Source: a candidate division TM6 bacterium RIFCSPHIGHO2_12_FULL_36_22
Lineage (GTDB): Bacteria; Babelota; Babeliae; Babelales; UBA12409
Length of the DNA stretch: 64,000 nucleotides
Assembly: GCA_001771315.1 (NCBI GenBank)
Contig: METK01000008.1
Location: forward strand, 94,624 to 158,623
Direction of reading: 5' to 3'
How positions within the stretch are numbered: position 1 is the stretch's first letter; each line of letters starts with the position of its first letter. The notes under the pieces are model-generated. The model saw nothing but the letters and a program-made list of their open reading frames with translations, did no database searches and was not told the DNA's origin. The translations under genes were made by a program, and so were the position numbers. This document shows positions 28,403-37,346 of the stretch, piece by piece.

Positions 28403-29640
28403 TCAAATTTATACATACAGCAGATATCCATTACGGCGTAGAAAACTATGGCAGAATAGATGCTAGAACCGGAATTCACAGCAGGCTTTTAGATTTTCAT
28501 AAAGCGCTTAATTTTTGTATTGATACAGCATTAAAAGAGGAAGTTGATTTCTTCCTCTTTTCTGGCGATGCATATAAAACAACCAATCCAAGTCCAACTC
28601 AACAAAAGTTATTAATGGAATCGTTTTTTCGTCTTTATGCAAAAAATATTCCGATCATAATTATTATTGGCAATCACGATAATCCCCTCAGCTTTGGCAA
28701 GGCAACATCGTTAGATGTTTTTAACAATTTACCTGTTGATGGATTTCATGTAATAGCCAAACCACAAACAATTCATCTAACCACTAAAAATGGTCCTGTA
28801 AACATCGTCGGAATTCCATGGCCAACGAGAAACAATGTCACATTATCACAAGAACATACTTATAAATCTGCTACAGATATTACTGAATACCTTTCACAAG
28901 CAGTAGGTAACATTATTACACAAATGGCAGCACAACTTGACCCAACGATTCCCGCCGTATTGGCAAGTCATTTGACTGTTAGTTCAGGAATTTTTTCTGG
29001 TTCTGAAAAACGTGCAGTTTATGGTAATGATCCTTGCCTACTCCCATCACAGCTAGCAATCAAACCTTTTGATTATGTTGCCCTTGGACATCTTCATCGA
29101 TATCAAGATCTTAACAACGATGGTTATCCATCTGTTGTCTATTCAGGATCGCCTGAACGCGTTGATTTTGGAGAAAGAAAAGAAGATAAAGGTTTCTGCC
29201 TTGTTAGTATTCCAGAAAAAAATAAAGCTACACACCAATTTATTAAAACACCAACTCGGCCTTTTATACAAATTGATGTTAAATTAAGTACTGACGAAGC
29301 ACTTGATCAAACAGAACAAATTCTTTCTGCTATACAAGAACATGATATTAAAAATGCTGTTTTAAAAATCGTATATCATGTACCTAGCAATCTTAAAAGT
29401 AAAGTTGATTTAAAAACTGTACAACGTGCATGTGATAGCGCAATGTTTGTTGTTGGTATTATACCAGTTTGTAAACCAGTAGCACGCGAAAAACGTGGTA
29501 ACCTATCAGTAGATATGAAGCTAGAAACACTTCTAGATCTTTACTTTGAAGAAAAGCCTGCACTGAAAACACATAAAAAAGAATTAATCAAAAAAGCACT
29601 TGAACTTGCTGAACAAAATAAAGAACAAGAAAAATTATAG
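28399..29640 (+). CDS. SbcD/Mre11-like metallophosphoesterase
   Basis: 413 residues with the five Mre11/SbcD phosphodiesterase motifs: FIHTADIHYG (D, H), FSGDAY (D), IIGNHDNP (N, H, D), LASHLTV (H) and YVALGHLHRYQ (H, H). The capping domain follows. SbcD works with the SMC-like ATPase SbcC to open hairpins and process DNA ends; no sbcC is next to it here, so the partner lies elsewhere or is missing. It begins 4 bases inside glmU and ends 6 bases inside the convergent lipoprotein gene. The insert between motif I and II (ENYGRIDARTG) is common in SbcD. Confidence 0.85.
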   Translation: MIKFIHTADIHYGVENYGRIDARTGIHSRLLDFHKALNFCIDTALKEEVDFFLFSGDAYKTTNPSPTQQKLLMESFFRLYAKNIPIIIIIGNHDNPLSFGKATSLDVFNNLPVDGFHVIAKPQTIHLTTKNGPVNIVGIPWPTRNNVTLSQEHTYKSATDITEYLSQAVGNIITQMAAQLDPTIPAVLASHLTVSSGIFSGSEKRAVYGNDPCLLPSQLAIKPFDYVALGHLHRYQDLNNDGYPSVVYSGSPERVDFGERKEDKGFCLVSIPEKNKATHQFIKTPTRPFIQIDVKLSTDEALDQTEQILSAIQEHDIKNAVLKIVYHVPSNLKSKVDLKTVQRACDSAMFVVGIIPVCKPVAREKRGNLSVDMKLETLLDLYFEEKPALKTHKKELIKKALELAEQNKEQEKL

Positions 29641-30648
29641 TACTTTAATCTCTTCTTGCTTAGTTATCTCATCATTATTTAGGTAATAAATAGCAATATT
29701 TTTGCGTAGTTCTTTTTTAATTTGCTCAAGAACTTTTTCAAACTTAACTCGACGTAATTCATTAAGAATTACAGATTTACGATCTTCCAGAGGAACTGGC
29801 TTACAGGCAATTACATCATGAAGACGATATAACGTAAATCCATCAAAATCTTGAACAACATAAACTTCACCCTTTTTCATGGTAAGAATGAATTTTTTAT
29901 CTGCTTCAACTTCACCCTCTTTTAAATCAAGAGGCACTGTCCATTCAAGATTCAATGCATCACGAGCCTTTGAAGAACGAAGTTCATTAAGTTGTTGTTT
30001 TTCAGATTTACTATCATCCATTGGCACAAAGGTAGTTTGAATAAAATAAACAGCCTCTTCCATAACTGGGTGTTCTTCATAAAACTTTTGGACCTCAGCA
30101 TCAGGTATATCCATGCGAGAATGTACTTCATAGTCCATATAGTTATTTGAACGATGTAGACGCTTAAGTTCTTCATAGAATTCATCTAATGTATATCCAT
30201 GAGCACGAGCCATTTCCGTTAAATATTCTTTGGAAATCGGGGATCCTTGACGCATAGACAAGTAACGATCAATATCTTCGTCACTCACTTCCATCTTCAT
30301 TTCCTGCCCTCGTTGATCCGCTAATCGTTCGTCAATGATGGTATCGAGAGAATGTTCCGCACCATCAAACGCACGCCGTTTCACATCAGATGATGCAATT
30401 CGTTCTATGCCTACTGGCCCCTCAACAATCGCTTCAATACGATCAAACTCAATAGTGCCCGGCTCTGCTGTTGCAGGCAATTCTGCTGCAATATTTTCTT
30501 CAATATATTCTGGCTCAGGAACTATCGCTTGCGAAATTACAGGTTGATTCAATGGTATTTTGCGCTTGCGCGTTTTTTTTGCGCAACCTGCAATGAAGAG
30601 AACGCAAAGAAGCAATGCTAGATTATGTACAAATGATGTAAATTTCAT
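29635..30648 (-). CDS. SurA-like periplasmic chaperone, lipoprotein
   Basis: 337 residues. The signal peptide ends in FIAGC, a good lipobox, so the mature protein is lipidated on Cys21 by the Lgt and LspA encoded elsewhere in this window. A Pro/Glu-rich linker (to about 65) is followed by the SurA-type N-terminal chaperone region (FDRIEAIVEGPVGIERIASSD, then helical ISKEYLTEMARAHGYTLDEFYEELKRL). The C-terminal third may be a degenerate parvulin domain, without the usual conserved residues that I can identify. It lies 19 bases downstream of a PpiC-like gene; together they suggest an outer-membrane-protein folding pair. Confidence 0.75.
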   Translation of the reverse strand: MKFTSFVHNLALLLCVLFIAGCAKKTRKRKIPLNQPVISQAIVPEPEYIEENIAAELPATAEPGTIEFDRIEAIVEGPVGIERIASSDVKRRAFDGAEHSLDTIIDERLADQRGQEMKMEVSDEDIDRYLSMRQGSPISKEYLTEMARAHGYTLDEFYEELKRLHRSNNYMDYEVHSRMDIPDAEVQKFYEEHPVMEEAVYFIQTTFVPMDDSKSEKQQLNELRSSKARDALNLEWTVPLDLKEGEVEADKKFILTMKKGEVYVVQDFDGFTLYRLHDVIACKPVPLEDRKSVILNELRRVKFEKVLEQIKKELRKNIAIYYLNNDEITKQEEIKVL

Positions 30649-30667
30649 GCTAGCTCTTACCTAATGT

Positions 30668-31615
30668 TTAAACAGCTTGTGATCTTGTTGCGCTTGGTGC
30701 TACAGCCGCTTTTCCTTCTTGTGCAGGTCCAGCATGTGTCGCTGGTTGCATTGTTTGTTTTTTCAGATTTTCCGCGTATGTTTTAACCTTGAATTCTTTT
30801 TCATATTTTGGAATTTCACGCTCAAACATCTCTTCGACTTTCTTGCCTGCTAACTGTTGCTTAATAACGTCTTTAACTTGGTCGAATGGTTCAAACTCAG
30901 GCTTTTGTTCATCTAAAGCTACTGCAACCCAGTACTCGTTTTCTGCAACCTTTACAACATCGCTAGAAGGAAATTTCTTTTTACTAATTATATTTTCTTT
31001 AATTTTTGGATCGACAAATGAAAATCCTGATTCAGAAATGATACCGAAATCTTGAATATCAAGATTCTTATCCTTATCCGCTAATGCATCAATATCATGC
31101 TCTTCCGTTTTCAATCTAGCTTGAAAGTCTTTTGCTTCTTTTTCAGTGGCAAACTTAACACCTTTTGCAATTATACCACCTGGTGTACCAAGATTAGGAT
31201 CTTTTATTTTTTGTTCTTCGTAATATTTACGCGCATCAGCATCAGTTGGTTCTGATTTATGTTGCTCTACAAATTCTTGATGTACAAGCATAGAATGTAA
31301 TGCTTGTTCGCCTATTGCTTTACGATTTTTGTAGCTTTCTTTTTCGGTAATTTTGTTTTTATCTGCCCATGCATTCATGATTGCTTCTTGCTTTTTTGCT
31401 TGAAGCAATTGTTCTCTAATCCCGTCTGGATCCATCTGCATATAAACAACTAGTTGCGGCTCAGATGCTTTAACCTGGTCCAAAAAGTCTTCAAAGCCTG
31501 CCTCTGTTAAATATGCTTTACCATCCACAGAAATTAAAACTTTATCTTCTACTTTAGCAGTAATTCCTGCAACAGAAATTAATGATCCTAGCAACAATAT
31601 ACTCATGCGTTTCAT
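30668..31615 (-). CDS. PpiC/SurA-type peptidyl-prolyl isomerase, exported
   Basis: 315 residues from the ATG at 31615, chosen because AAAGGA lies 7 bases upstream and the signal peptide (MKRMSILLLGSLISVAGITAK) starts there. The N-terminal helical chaperone part is followed by a parvulin-like segment at about 145-250 (ASDADARKYYEEQ-type opening, KFATEKEAKDFQARL, DFGIISESG, WVAVALDEQKP) and a helical end. A Gln/Pro/Ala-rich tail closes it. It is the upstream member of the pair with the SurA-like lipoprotein. Isomerase activity is inferred, as the catalytic residues are not certain. Confidence 0.8.
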   Translation of the reverse strand: MKRMSILLLGSLISVAGITAKVEDKVLISVDGKAYLTEAGFEDFLDQVKASEPQLVVYMQMDPDGIREQLLQAKKQEAIMNAWADKNKITEKESYKNRKAIGEQALHSMLVHQEFVEQHKSEPTDADARKYYEEQKIKDPNLGTPGGIIAKGVKFATEKEAKDFQARLKTEEHDIDALADKDKNLDIQDFGIISESGFSFVDPKIKENIISKKKFPSSDVVKVAENEYWVAVALDEQKPEFEPFDQVKDVIKQQLAGKKVEEMFEREIPKYEKEFKVKTYAENLKKQTMQPATHAGPAQEGKAAVAPSATRSQAV

Positions 31616-31725
31616 ACAAAAATCCTTTAAAATTTTGTTATTGATTAACAGGCTCATATTAACATAGATGAAACCTTTGTGCAAAAAAGAAACTCTATTA
31701 TTAATGTTGCTTATAAGTATTGTTA

Positions 31726-32175
31726 TTATTGTACAAAAAAGAACGCAATTCCTATATGCAATGTAAGATTAGTTACCAAACCTGCAACAATATCATCCAA
31801 AAGAATTCCTGTCGCACCAGGTATTTTTTCACAATAACCAATAAGAAATGGTTTATAGATATCAAGAACTCTAAACAGAGCAAATCCCACTAAAAAAATA
31901 TACCAATTAGCTGGCATAAGAAACATCGATACTAGCGCACCAAGATATTCATCTATAACAATTTCCGATACATCTCCCTTTTGATAATAACTTACAGCCA
32001 ACCAGGCAACAATACACGATATTAATATAAGCAATGAATATGAAATAGGCGTTAAAAAGGACTGAATAAAAAATAATAGAAAAAATACTATAGCAGAAGC
32101 TGCGGTTCCTGATGCAGGTAAATAACCTACTGGACCTAACGTTGCAATAAATTTACTTATATTACCTATTCCCAT
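31726..32175 (-). CDS. pgpA: Phosphatidylglycerophosphatase A
   Basis: 149 residues from the ATG at 32175, which overlaps the lspA stop by 10 bases; the longer frame would overlap by 40. PgpA-type motifs: GPVGYLPASGTAAS at the N-terminus, IVIDEYLGALVSMF in the middle and LLDDIVAGLVTNL at the end, with the acidic residues that bind metal in this family. Four hydrophobic helices. It removes phosphate from phosphatidylglycerophosphate to make phosphatidylglycerol at the inner membrane. PG is also the lipid donor for Lgt, encoded at 55.6 kb. Confidence 0.9.
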   Translation of the reverse strand: MGIGNISKFIATLGPVGYLPASGTAASAIVFFLLFFIQSFLTPISYSLLILISCIVAWLAVSYYQKGDVSEIVIDEYLGALVSMFLMPANWYIFLVGFALFRVLDIYKPFLIGYCEKIPGATGILLDDIVAGLVTNLTLHIGIAFFFVQ

Positions 32176-32627
32176 GACGTATAAAATCCTTGGATAATAA
32201 GCCAAACAGCACCAAATTCAATCGCAACATCCGCAATGTTAAACGTTGGCCAAAACCAATTATAATAATGCACAGCAATAAAATCAATTACACCAGGATA
32301 CATAAATCGGTCTATCCCATTTGACAATGCTCCCGATAAAATTAAAAGCAAACCAACAAGAGATTTTTCTTTTTGTGCAAAAATATATGTAAACCAACAA
32401 ACCAAACAAATCGCCGCTACGATAAGCAGGTTAATCACAATAAAACCTACTGAACTTGTTGAATTAAACATTCCCCAAGAAATACCTCTGTTGAAAAGCA
32501 ATTCAAAGCGCACGTATTCATTAACATCAATTGAAGTATGTTGTAGATTGTGGAGTGCCCATAACTTAGTAATACGATCAAGTATCAATGGCAATATAAA
32601 AACTACCGCATTGCTCCAAAATTTCAT
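32166..32627 (-). CDS. lspA: Lipoprotein signal peptidase
   Basis: 153 residues, four membrane helices. The aspartyl-protease motifs are visible: NRGISWGMFN, LSNGIDRFMYPGVIDFI (first catalytic Asp) and FNIADVAI (second catalytic Asp). It cleaves the signal peptide of diacylglyceryl-modified prolipoproteins in the inner membrane. It starts 4 bases inside pheT and overlaps pgpA, so pheT, lspA and pgpA form one tight run. Confidence 0.95.
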   Translation of the reverse strand: MKFWSNAVVFILPLILDRITKLWALHNLQHTSIDVNEYVRFELLFNRGISWGMFNSTSSVGFIVINLLIVAAICLVCWFTYIFAQKEKSLVGLLLILSGALSNGIDRFMYPGVIDFIAVHYYNWFWPTFNIADVAIEFGAVWLIIQGFYTSWE

Positions 32628-34945
32628 CGTACCTCAACGCCTCGCTTTTGAACTGCTTGAACAACACGATCATATACAGCATCAATATCCTGCTTATTAA
32701 GTGTCTTAGACTGATCGCGTATGTAAAAACGTATTGTTAGTGCTTGTTTATCATGCCATTCTTTTTTTCTAAAACTATCTTTAAGTTCCACCTTGTAGAT
32801 GTGATTATCCGCATTTTTGATTGTTTTTTCAAGATCATCAACAGTTTGTACTATTGGCGACAAAAGACTAACATCAAGCCAAACATATGGATACTTCGAT
32901 AGTGGGGTATATTTCATTGTTGGCGCGGTGTAAGAAAGTAAGAAATCAGCATTGAGTTCAACTATAAACGCTGTTCCTTCTGTAATATGTGCCAAAAATT
33001 CCGACTTTGCTATACCAGCAATACCAATAGTTTTATTATCATGCATTAAAAAAGCTGTTTGATGTTGACTATACCATGGCGCTAAATTACCTTGAGCCTT
33101 AACCCATTTAATTGGCAAGTGTAAAAGCATAAATAGCGAATTCAACTCATCTTTAATTTGATAAAAATCCAATGTTTTTTCTTTAGACCAAAATAAGCCG
33201 GCTAAAGTTTTTTGTTCATTTGGTTCCAAGCCAGACATCCACCAACGGCGTCCCAATTCAAAAAAGCGAAGCTCATTATAATGCACTTTATTTTGCTCAA
33301 TATTTCTCAACATATGCGGGATAAGCGAAGTCGCCATTTGTTGCGCATTTTCAGATAATGGATTTCGCAATTGAACTCCATCGCTTGGTTTATACTTAAG
33401 CTGTGAAAGCCATGACTCATCATATACAGGATAATTATTAACTTCACGCATCTGCAATGCAAATGCCATGTGATTTTTTATATCCTGTTTACGTGTAACC
33501 ATTGTGTTATCGGACGGTGACATTTGACGTGTAGGCAAAATATACGGAATTTTTTCATATCCCCAAAAACGCCCTATTTCTTCGACTATATCTTCTTGAA
33601 GATTAATATCCTTAGTCGCTCTGAATGTTGGAATGGTAATCTCATAGGTAATTTTATTGTCAGACTTATTTGCTACGACACCAAATTGCAATTTGGTCAA
33701 GATACCTTCAATAAAGCCTGAATCAATCTTAACCCCAAGACGTTTTTCAATAAAATCGTGCGTTACTTTTACATGTGATGGATGTGCCGGTGCCCCAACT
33801 GAAAGAATTTTATTGTTTGATCTATATTCAATACGTTCATCATCCATAAGTTTCAATGCACGTTCAATTGCAATGATATTTTGATTTAAATCAAGAGATT
33901 TTTCAAAGCGCATGGAAGATTCTGTGCGAATTTTATGTCGTGTTGCACTCCGCCTAATAGTCGTCGCATCAAAATTAGCTGCTTCAAAAAACAATGAGTG
34001 GGTTCTGTTTGAAATAGCCGTTTCTTTACCCCCCATAATCCCCGCAAGCGAAACAATTTTATCACCATCGGTAACAACCATATCTTGATCTGTTAAATTA
34101 AGCTCTGTATCATCTAATAACAGAAATTTTTCGTTATTAGACGCCATGCGAACACCCATTGATCGTGATGATAATAATCCAGCATCAAATGCGTGCATTG
34201 GTTCACTAATATCCAACATGACATAGTTGGTGATATCAACATAAAATGAAATAGCACTAACGCCAACACGCAACAAACGAAGCCCCATCCATAATGAGCT
34301 TGGACGATATAATACTTGATCTACATAAAGACCGGCAAACCGACGACACTCTGGTGTATTAATTTCTATAGAAAACGATTCACCTTGAGCCTTGCTTTCG
34401 TGCTGATCAATATCTACTTTTTTAATGTATTTATCTAAAGGTTCAAATGGGACATTTAAAATCGCTGCAAATTCGCGAGCAAAACCACGATGACACCACA
34501 GATCAGGTCTATTGGTAATTGATTTATTATCAATATCCAAAATATAATCTTCAACATCAATCTGCTTTTTCCAGCCACCATCTGCAAGATGTGAATCAAC
34601 ATGAAATTCTGGCAATAATCCTTCCTTATCTTTACCAAAATCTGTTGGTTGTACCCAACGATACGTAGCACGATCTTTTTTCACAAGATACCAACGTCCT
34701 TTTTTAGCATCATTGCGCAATGGTAAAACAAATTCTTGATGATTTTCTGGACACAATAAAACAATACAATTAGCATCAATTGATTGCACTTGCGCAAGAG
34801 CATAATTGTTTAAATCAACAGAAACTTTTTCATATGATTCAATTTCTGCGGTCGTTCTATTAAATTTTTCTATAAGCGCTGGAACATCAACCGTTTTAAG
34901 GTCTGCTCCAATATGCTCAAAGATCCATGCCATGGATAATTTCAT
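32624..34945 (-). CDS. pheT: Phenylalanine-tRNA ligase beta subunit
   Basis: 773 residues from the ATG at 34945, matching the family's MKxSxxWIxEH opening; the longer frame adds 14 unrelated residues. In order: the tRNA-binding (EMAP-like) domain at about 40-150, the B3/B4 editing domain (NRPDLWCHRG..., PECRRFAGLYVD near 150-290), the B5 domain, and the synthetase-like core and C-terminal anticodon-binding ferredoxin fold (YPYVWLDVSLL). No pheS lies next to it in the window, although most bacteria have pheST. It is the first gene of the pheT-lspA-pgpA run. Confidence 0.95.
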   Translation of the reverse strand: MKLSMAWIFEHIGADLKTVDVPALIEKFNRTTAEIESYEKVSVDLNNYALAQVQSIDANCIVLLCPENHQEFVLPLRNDAKKGRWYLVKKDRATYRWVQPTDFGKDKEGLLPEFHVDSHLADGGWKKQIDVEDYILDIDNKSITNRPDLWCHRGFAREFAAILNVPFEPLDKYIKKVDIDQHESKAQGESFSIEINTPECRRFAGLYVDQVLYRPSSLWMGLRLLRVGVSAISFYVDITNYVMLDISEPMHAFDAGLLSSRSMGVRMASNNEKFLLLDDTELNLTDQDMVVTDGDKIVSLAGIMGGKETAISNRTHSLFFEAANFDATTIRRSATRHKIRTESSMRFEKSLDLNQNIIAIERALKLMDDERIEYRSNNKILSVGAPAHPSHVKVTHDFIEKRLGVKIDSGFIEGILTKLQFGVVANKSDNKITYEITIPTFRATKDINLQEDIVEEIGRFWGYEKIPYILPTRQMSPSDNTMVTRKQDIKNHMAFALQMREVNNYPVYDESWLSQLKYKPSDGVQLRNPLSENAQQMATSLIPHMLRNIEQNKVHYNELRFFELGRRWWMSGLEPNEQKTLAGLFWSKEKTLDFYQIKDELNSLFMLLHLPIKWVKAQGNLAPWYSQHQTAFLMHDNKTIGIAGIAKSEFLAHITEGTAFIVELNADFLLSYTAPTMKYTPLSKYPYVWLDVSLLSPIVQTVDDLEKTIKNADNHIYKVELKDSFRKKEWHDKQALTIRFYIRDQSKTLNKQDIDAVYDRVVQAVQKRGVEVR

Positions 34946-35077
34946 ATAATTTTTCCAAAAAGTACTAAGATAATAAATTCTTTTCACCTGTTAGAATACG
35001 AAAAATACTCACATTGAGCAAACTCTTGAGCTTAATCTTCTATCCTTTCTACACTACTAAAAACTTAAAGGAAACAC

Positions 35078-35797
35078 GTGACCATTATCTGGCTCAGCAT
35101 TATCACATTCGTTGCTAACCTTATCGGCACTATCATTGGATTTGGAGTGTCAACAATCATGATTCCTATCTTAGTCCTCTTTTATCCATTTTCTCAAGTT
35201 CTTCTTCTTGTCGGCATTCTTCATTTATTTTCAAACATTTCGAAGATTACACTCTTCAAACACGGCATTGATTGGAAACTTATTATAGCTTTTGGCATGC
35301 CGGGCATCATTGCAACTACTATTGGCGCACTCTTATCTGTCCAAGAACCACAAGAATTTTTAGCTCGCACTCTAGGTATATTTCTCATGACATATGCGAT
35401 CTTTATTTTGCTCAATCCAACTTTTCAAATTAAAAAGCATATAAGTTATGCAATCATTGGAGGCGCTATTTCAGGCTTTCTTGCTGGCATATTCGGTTTT
35501 CGTGGTGCAATTCGAAGCTCTTTTCTCAGTATTTTCAATTTGCCCAAGGATGTTTTTATAGCAACTGGCTCAGCTATTGCCTTATTAATTGACATGGTAC
35601 GGGTTAGTGTCTACTGGACCCAAGGCAGCAGATTAACCGTTATTCCTCTGTGGGCCCTCGGTCTCCTTATCCTTATTTCATGGATCGGAGCATTTACAGC
35701 ACGTTATGTGGTAAGGATCATTCCTCAAACAAATTTTAGACCCGTGGTGATCTTTTTTCTCTTAGTTATGAGCATAAAACTCGTTTTCTTTTCCTAG
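35078..35797 (+). CDS. TauE/SafE-family membrane permease
   Basis: 239 residues with about seven membrane helices. The family pattern is visible: NLIGTIIGFGVSTIMIPIL near the start, with the conserved Gly-rich first helix, GIDWKLIIAFGMPGIIATTIGALL, and a second repeat beginning IGGAISGFLAGIFGFRGAIRSSFL. Members are proposed anion or sulfite/sulfoacetate exporters, but the substrate is not predictable here. Starts with GTG at 35078; AAAGGA is 7 bases upstream. Divergent from pheT. Confidence 0.85.
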   Translation: MTIIWLSIITFVANLIGTIIGFGVSTIMIPILVLFYPFSQVLLLVGILHLFSNISKITLFKHGIDWKLIIAFGMPGIIATTIGALLSVQEPQEFLARTLGIFLMTYAIFILLNPTFQIKKHISYAIIGGAISGFLAGIFGFRGAIRSSFLSIFNLPKDVFIATGSAIALLIDMVRVSVYWTQGSRLTVIPLWALGLLILISWIGAFTARYVVRIIPQTNFRPVVIFFLLVMSIKLVFFS

Positions 35798-36074
35798 GCA
35801 AAGCAATAAATAATATCTACTTAGCGCTAAATACCGTTCATCATGCATCAATTGGCATGTCTGGCCGTGAACTACTCGCCTTGAAGAAGAAAGCCAAAAC
35901 AGCTACAATCTATGTGCCTATTAGAACAAAATAGCTATCTCTCAGGTTCGAAAAAGATTCTTATTTTTAAAATTCTATTTTGGCTCTTTCACCACTTTTC
36001 AAACCCCCTAAAAAGGGGTATTCTATACTTGATTATAGAAAAACAACCTCTTAAACAACCTATGCAAAGGGTAA
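35798..36074 (+). other. Gap with an ATG-less reading-frame remnant and promoter region
   Basis: 277 bases with no full gene. From 35797 to 35934 one frame stays open for 45 codons and reads like protein (for example NTVHHASIGMSGRELLALKKK) but has no plausible start, so it may be the tail of a decayed gene; I do not recognise it. Further on there is a short CCCC-TAAAAA-GGGG hairpin (36005-36018), and a TTCTATA/TATAGAA inverted repeat (36021-36040) lies in the likely promoter of the next gene. Confidence 0.35.
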
Positions 36075-36080
36075 ATGACG

Positions 36081-37292
36081 ATGTATAAAAAATTATTACT
36101 GATACTGAGTGCCGCTCTATTGATAAGCCCAACAGCTTATTGTGGGCGTGCTTCTGTACGCTGTGTAAAAGAAATTGAAAACTGCAAAAAGGCTCAAGAT
36201 ACTAAACGTGTTATACCTGGCTTTGAGGACATTAAACTTGTTCACGAAGCTCTCGATGTACTAGAATATCAATACAAAAAAGCGAGCACAAATCGTCAAA
36301 CACTTGCTATCAGACTTCGTTTAATTCTTATGCTAACAGAATTTGCTGATGCAATTCCGTTCATGTCACTAACTATCAAAGAGATTCCTGGTCTTAACGG
36401 AAATGATTATATGAAAGGATTTCCATGGGGACTTAAACCAGGTGATTTGATTTTCTTAACAGAACAAGATTGCCCAGAAAGTTATTCTTTAGCAAAAAAA
36501 CATGCAAGCAGCATGGGTCTAGACATGTCGCCAACTATCTTGCTTTCTCGTGCTAAAGATATTGAACAAAGCCCTGCTGCTAACTTACTTCAAGCATGTG
36601 GTTGTATTCTTGTTCCCGAAAAAATGCTTAAAAGCAACATGAACGATAGCGAACTTGAAGGCTTTATGGTTCATCAACTTGCCGGGATCAAACAATCCTA
36701 TAAGGCAATTGGTTTTGCGGCAACGTTCTTAGAAAGTAATGCTACCCGCTTACTTGCTAACGTTGCTCTTGGTATGACAATATACAAGATTTTTAAGAAA
36801 GCTCCGTCTTCCGATAATGTCACTGGCATTAAATATTATGCTAAACTTGGAAAAAATTGGACAGAAGAACGCAATTTCTTTATAAGAAACTTGATCAAAC
36901 TTACTCCAAATGCTGCATTTAACTTCCTATGGGCACGTGCTTTGCGTCAAATAGAAAAAGATACAGATCGTGCAGCTGCTTACAATACAAAGGCAACAAA
37001 TGCGCTTATTGATTACATCAAATTTGAAAATAATCGAGAAGCATTTAATATGGAACTTTGGACAACAGCTAAAGAACGTATCAATGACAGTGAAATGAAT
37101 GGCTTTAATAAGCTGGCAAGTAAATCATTATTGAATTTACTTTATTGGAAATTCCGTGTAATGTCCTACTTATTCAGCACTGATACAGATAAAGATGAAC
37201 GTGTTAAATGTTTAGAAACTAAACTTAAACGATATCAGCCAATTGAAAATGTCGAACCAATTGATGCAGATCCGATTATAGACATAGCATAA
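36081..37292 (+). CDS. Exported protein resembling an inactive M48 metallopeptidase
   Basis: 403 residues. AAAGGG at 36066-36071 gives better spacing to the ATG at 36081 than to the one at 36075. Signal peptide MYKKLLLILSAALLISPTAYC. The middle resembles M48 peptidases: CILVPEKMLKSNMNDSELEGFMVHQLAGIKQ lines up with the usual strand-helix ending in HExxH, but the motif reads HQLAG, lacking both the catalytic Glu and the second zinc His. A hydrophobic stretch follows, and later RALRQIEKDTDRAAA resembles the third-ligand helix. If the relation holds, it is a pseudo-peptidase. Unrecognised otherwise. Confidence 0.55.
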   Translation: MYKKLLLILSAALLISPTAYCGRASVRCVKEIENCKKAQDTKRVIPGFEDIKLVHEALDVLEYQYKKASTNRQTLAIRLRLILMLTEFADAIPFMSLTIKEIPGLNGNDYMKGFPWGLKPGDLIFLTEQDCPESYSLAKKHASSMGLDMSPTILLSRAKDIEQSPAANLLQACGCILVPEKMLKSNMNDSELEGFMVHQLAGIKQSYKAIGFAATFLESNATRLLANVALGMTIYKIFKKAPSSDNVTGIKYYAKLGKNWTEERNFFIRNLIKLTPNAAFNFLWARALRQIEKDTDRAAAYNTKATNALIDYIKFENNREAFNMELWTTAKERINDSEMNGFNKLASKSLLNLLYWKFRVMSYLFSTDTDKDERVKCLETKLKRYQPIENVEPIDADPIIDIA

Positions 37293-37310
37293 TATAATAA
37301 AGTTAATATT

Positions 37311-37335
37311 AAAGGCCCTTCTGGGCCTTTTTTTT
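37311..37335 (+). terminator. Intrinsic terminator
   Basis: AAAGGCCC (37311-37318), loop TTCT, GGGCCTTT (37323-37330), then five more T. It ends the transcript of the exported M48-like gene 19 bases past its stop and lies 12 bases before murB. Confidence 0.9.
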
Positions 37336-37346
37336 GAGTATAAAAA

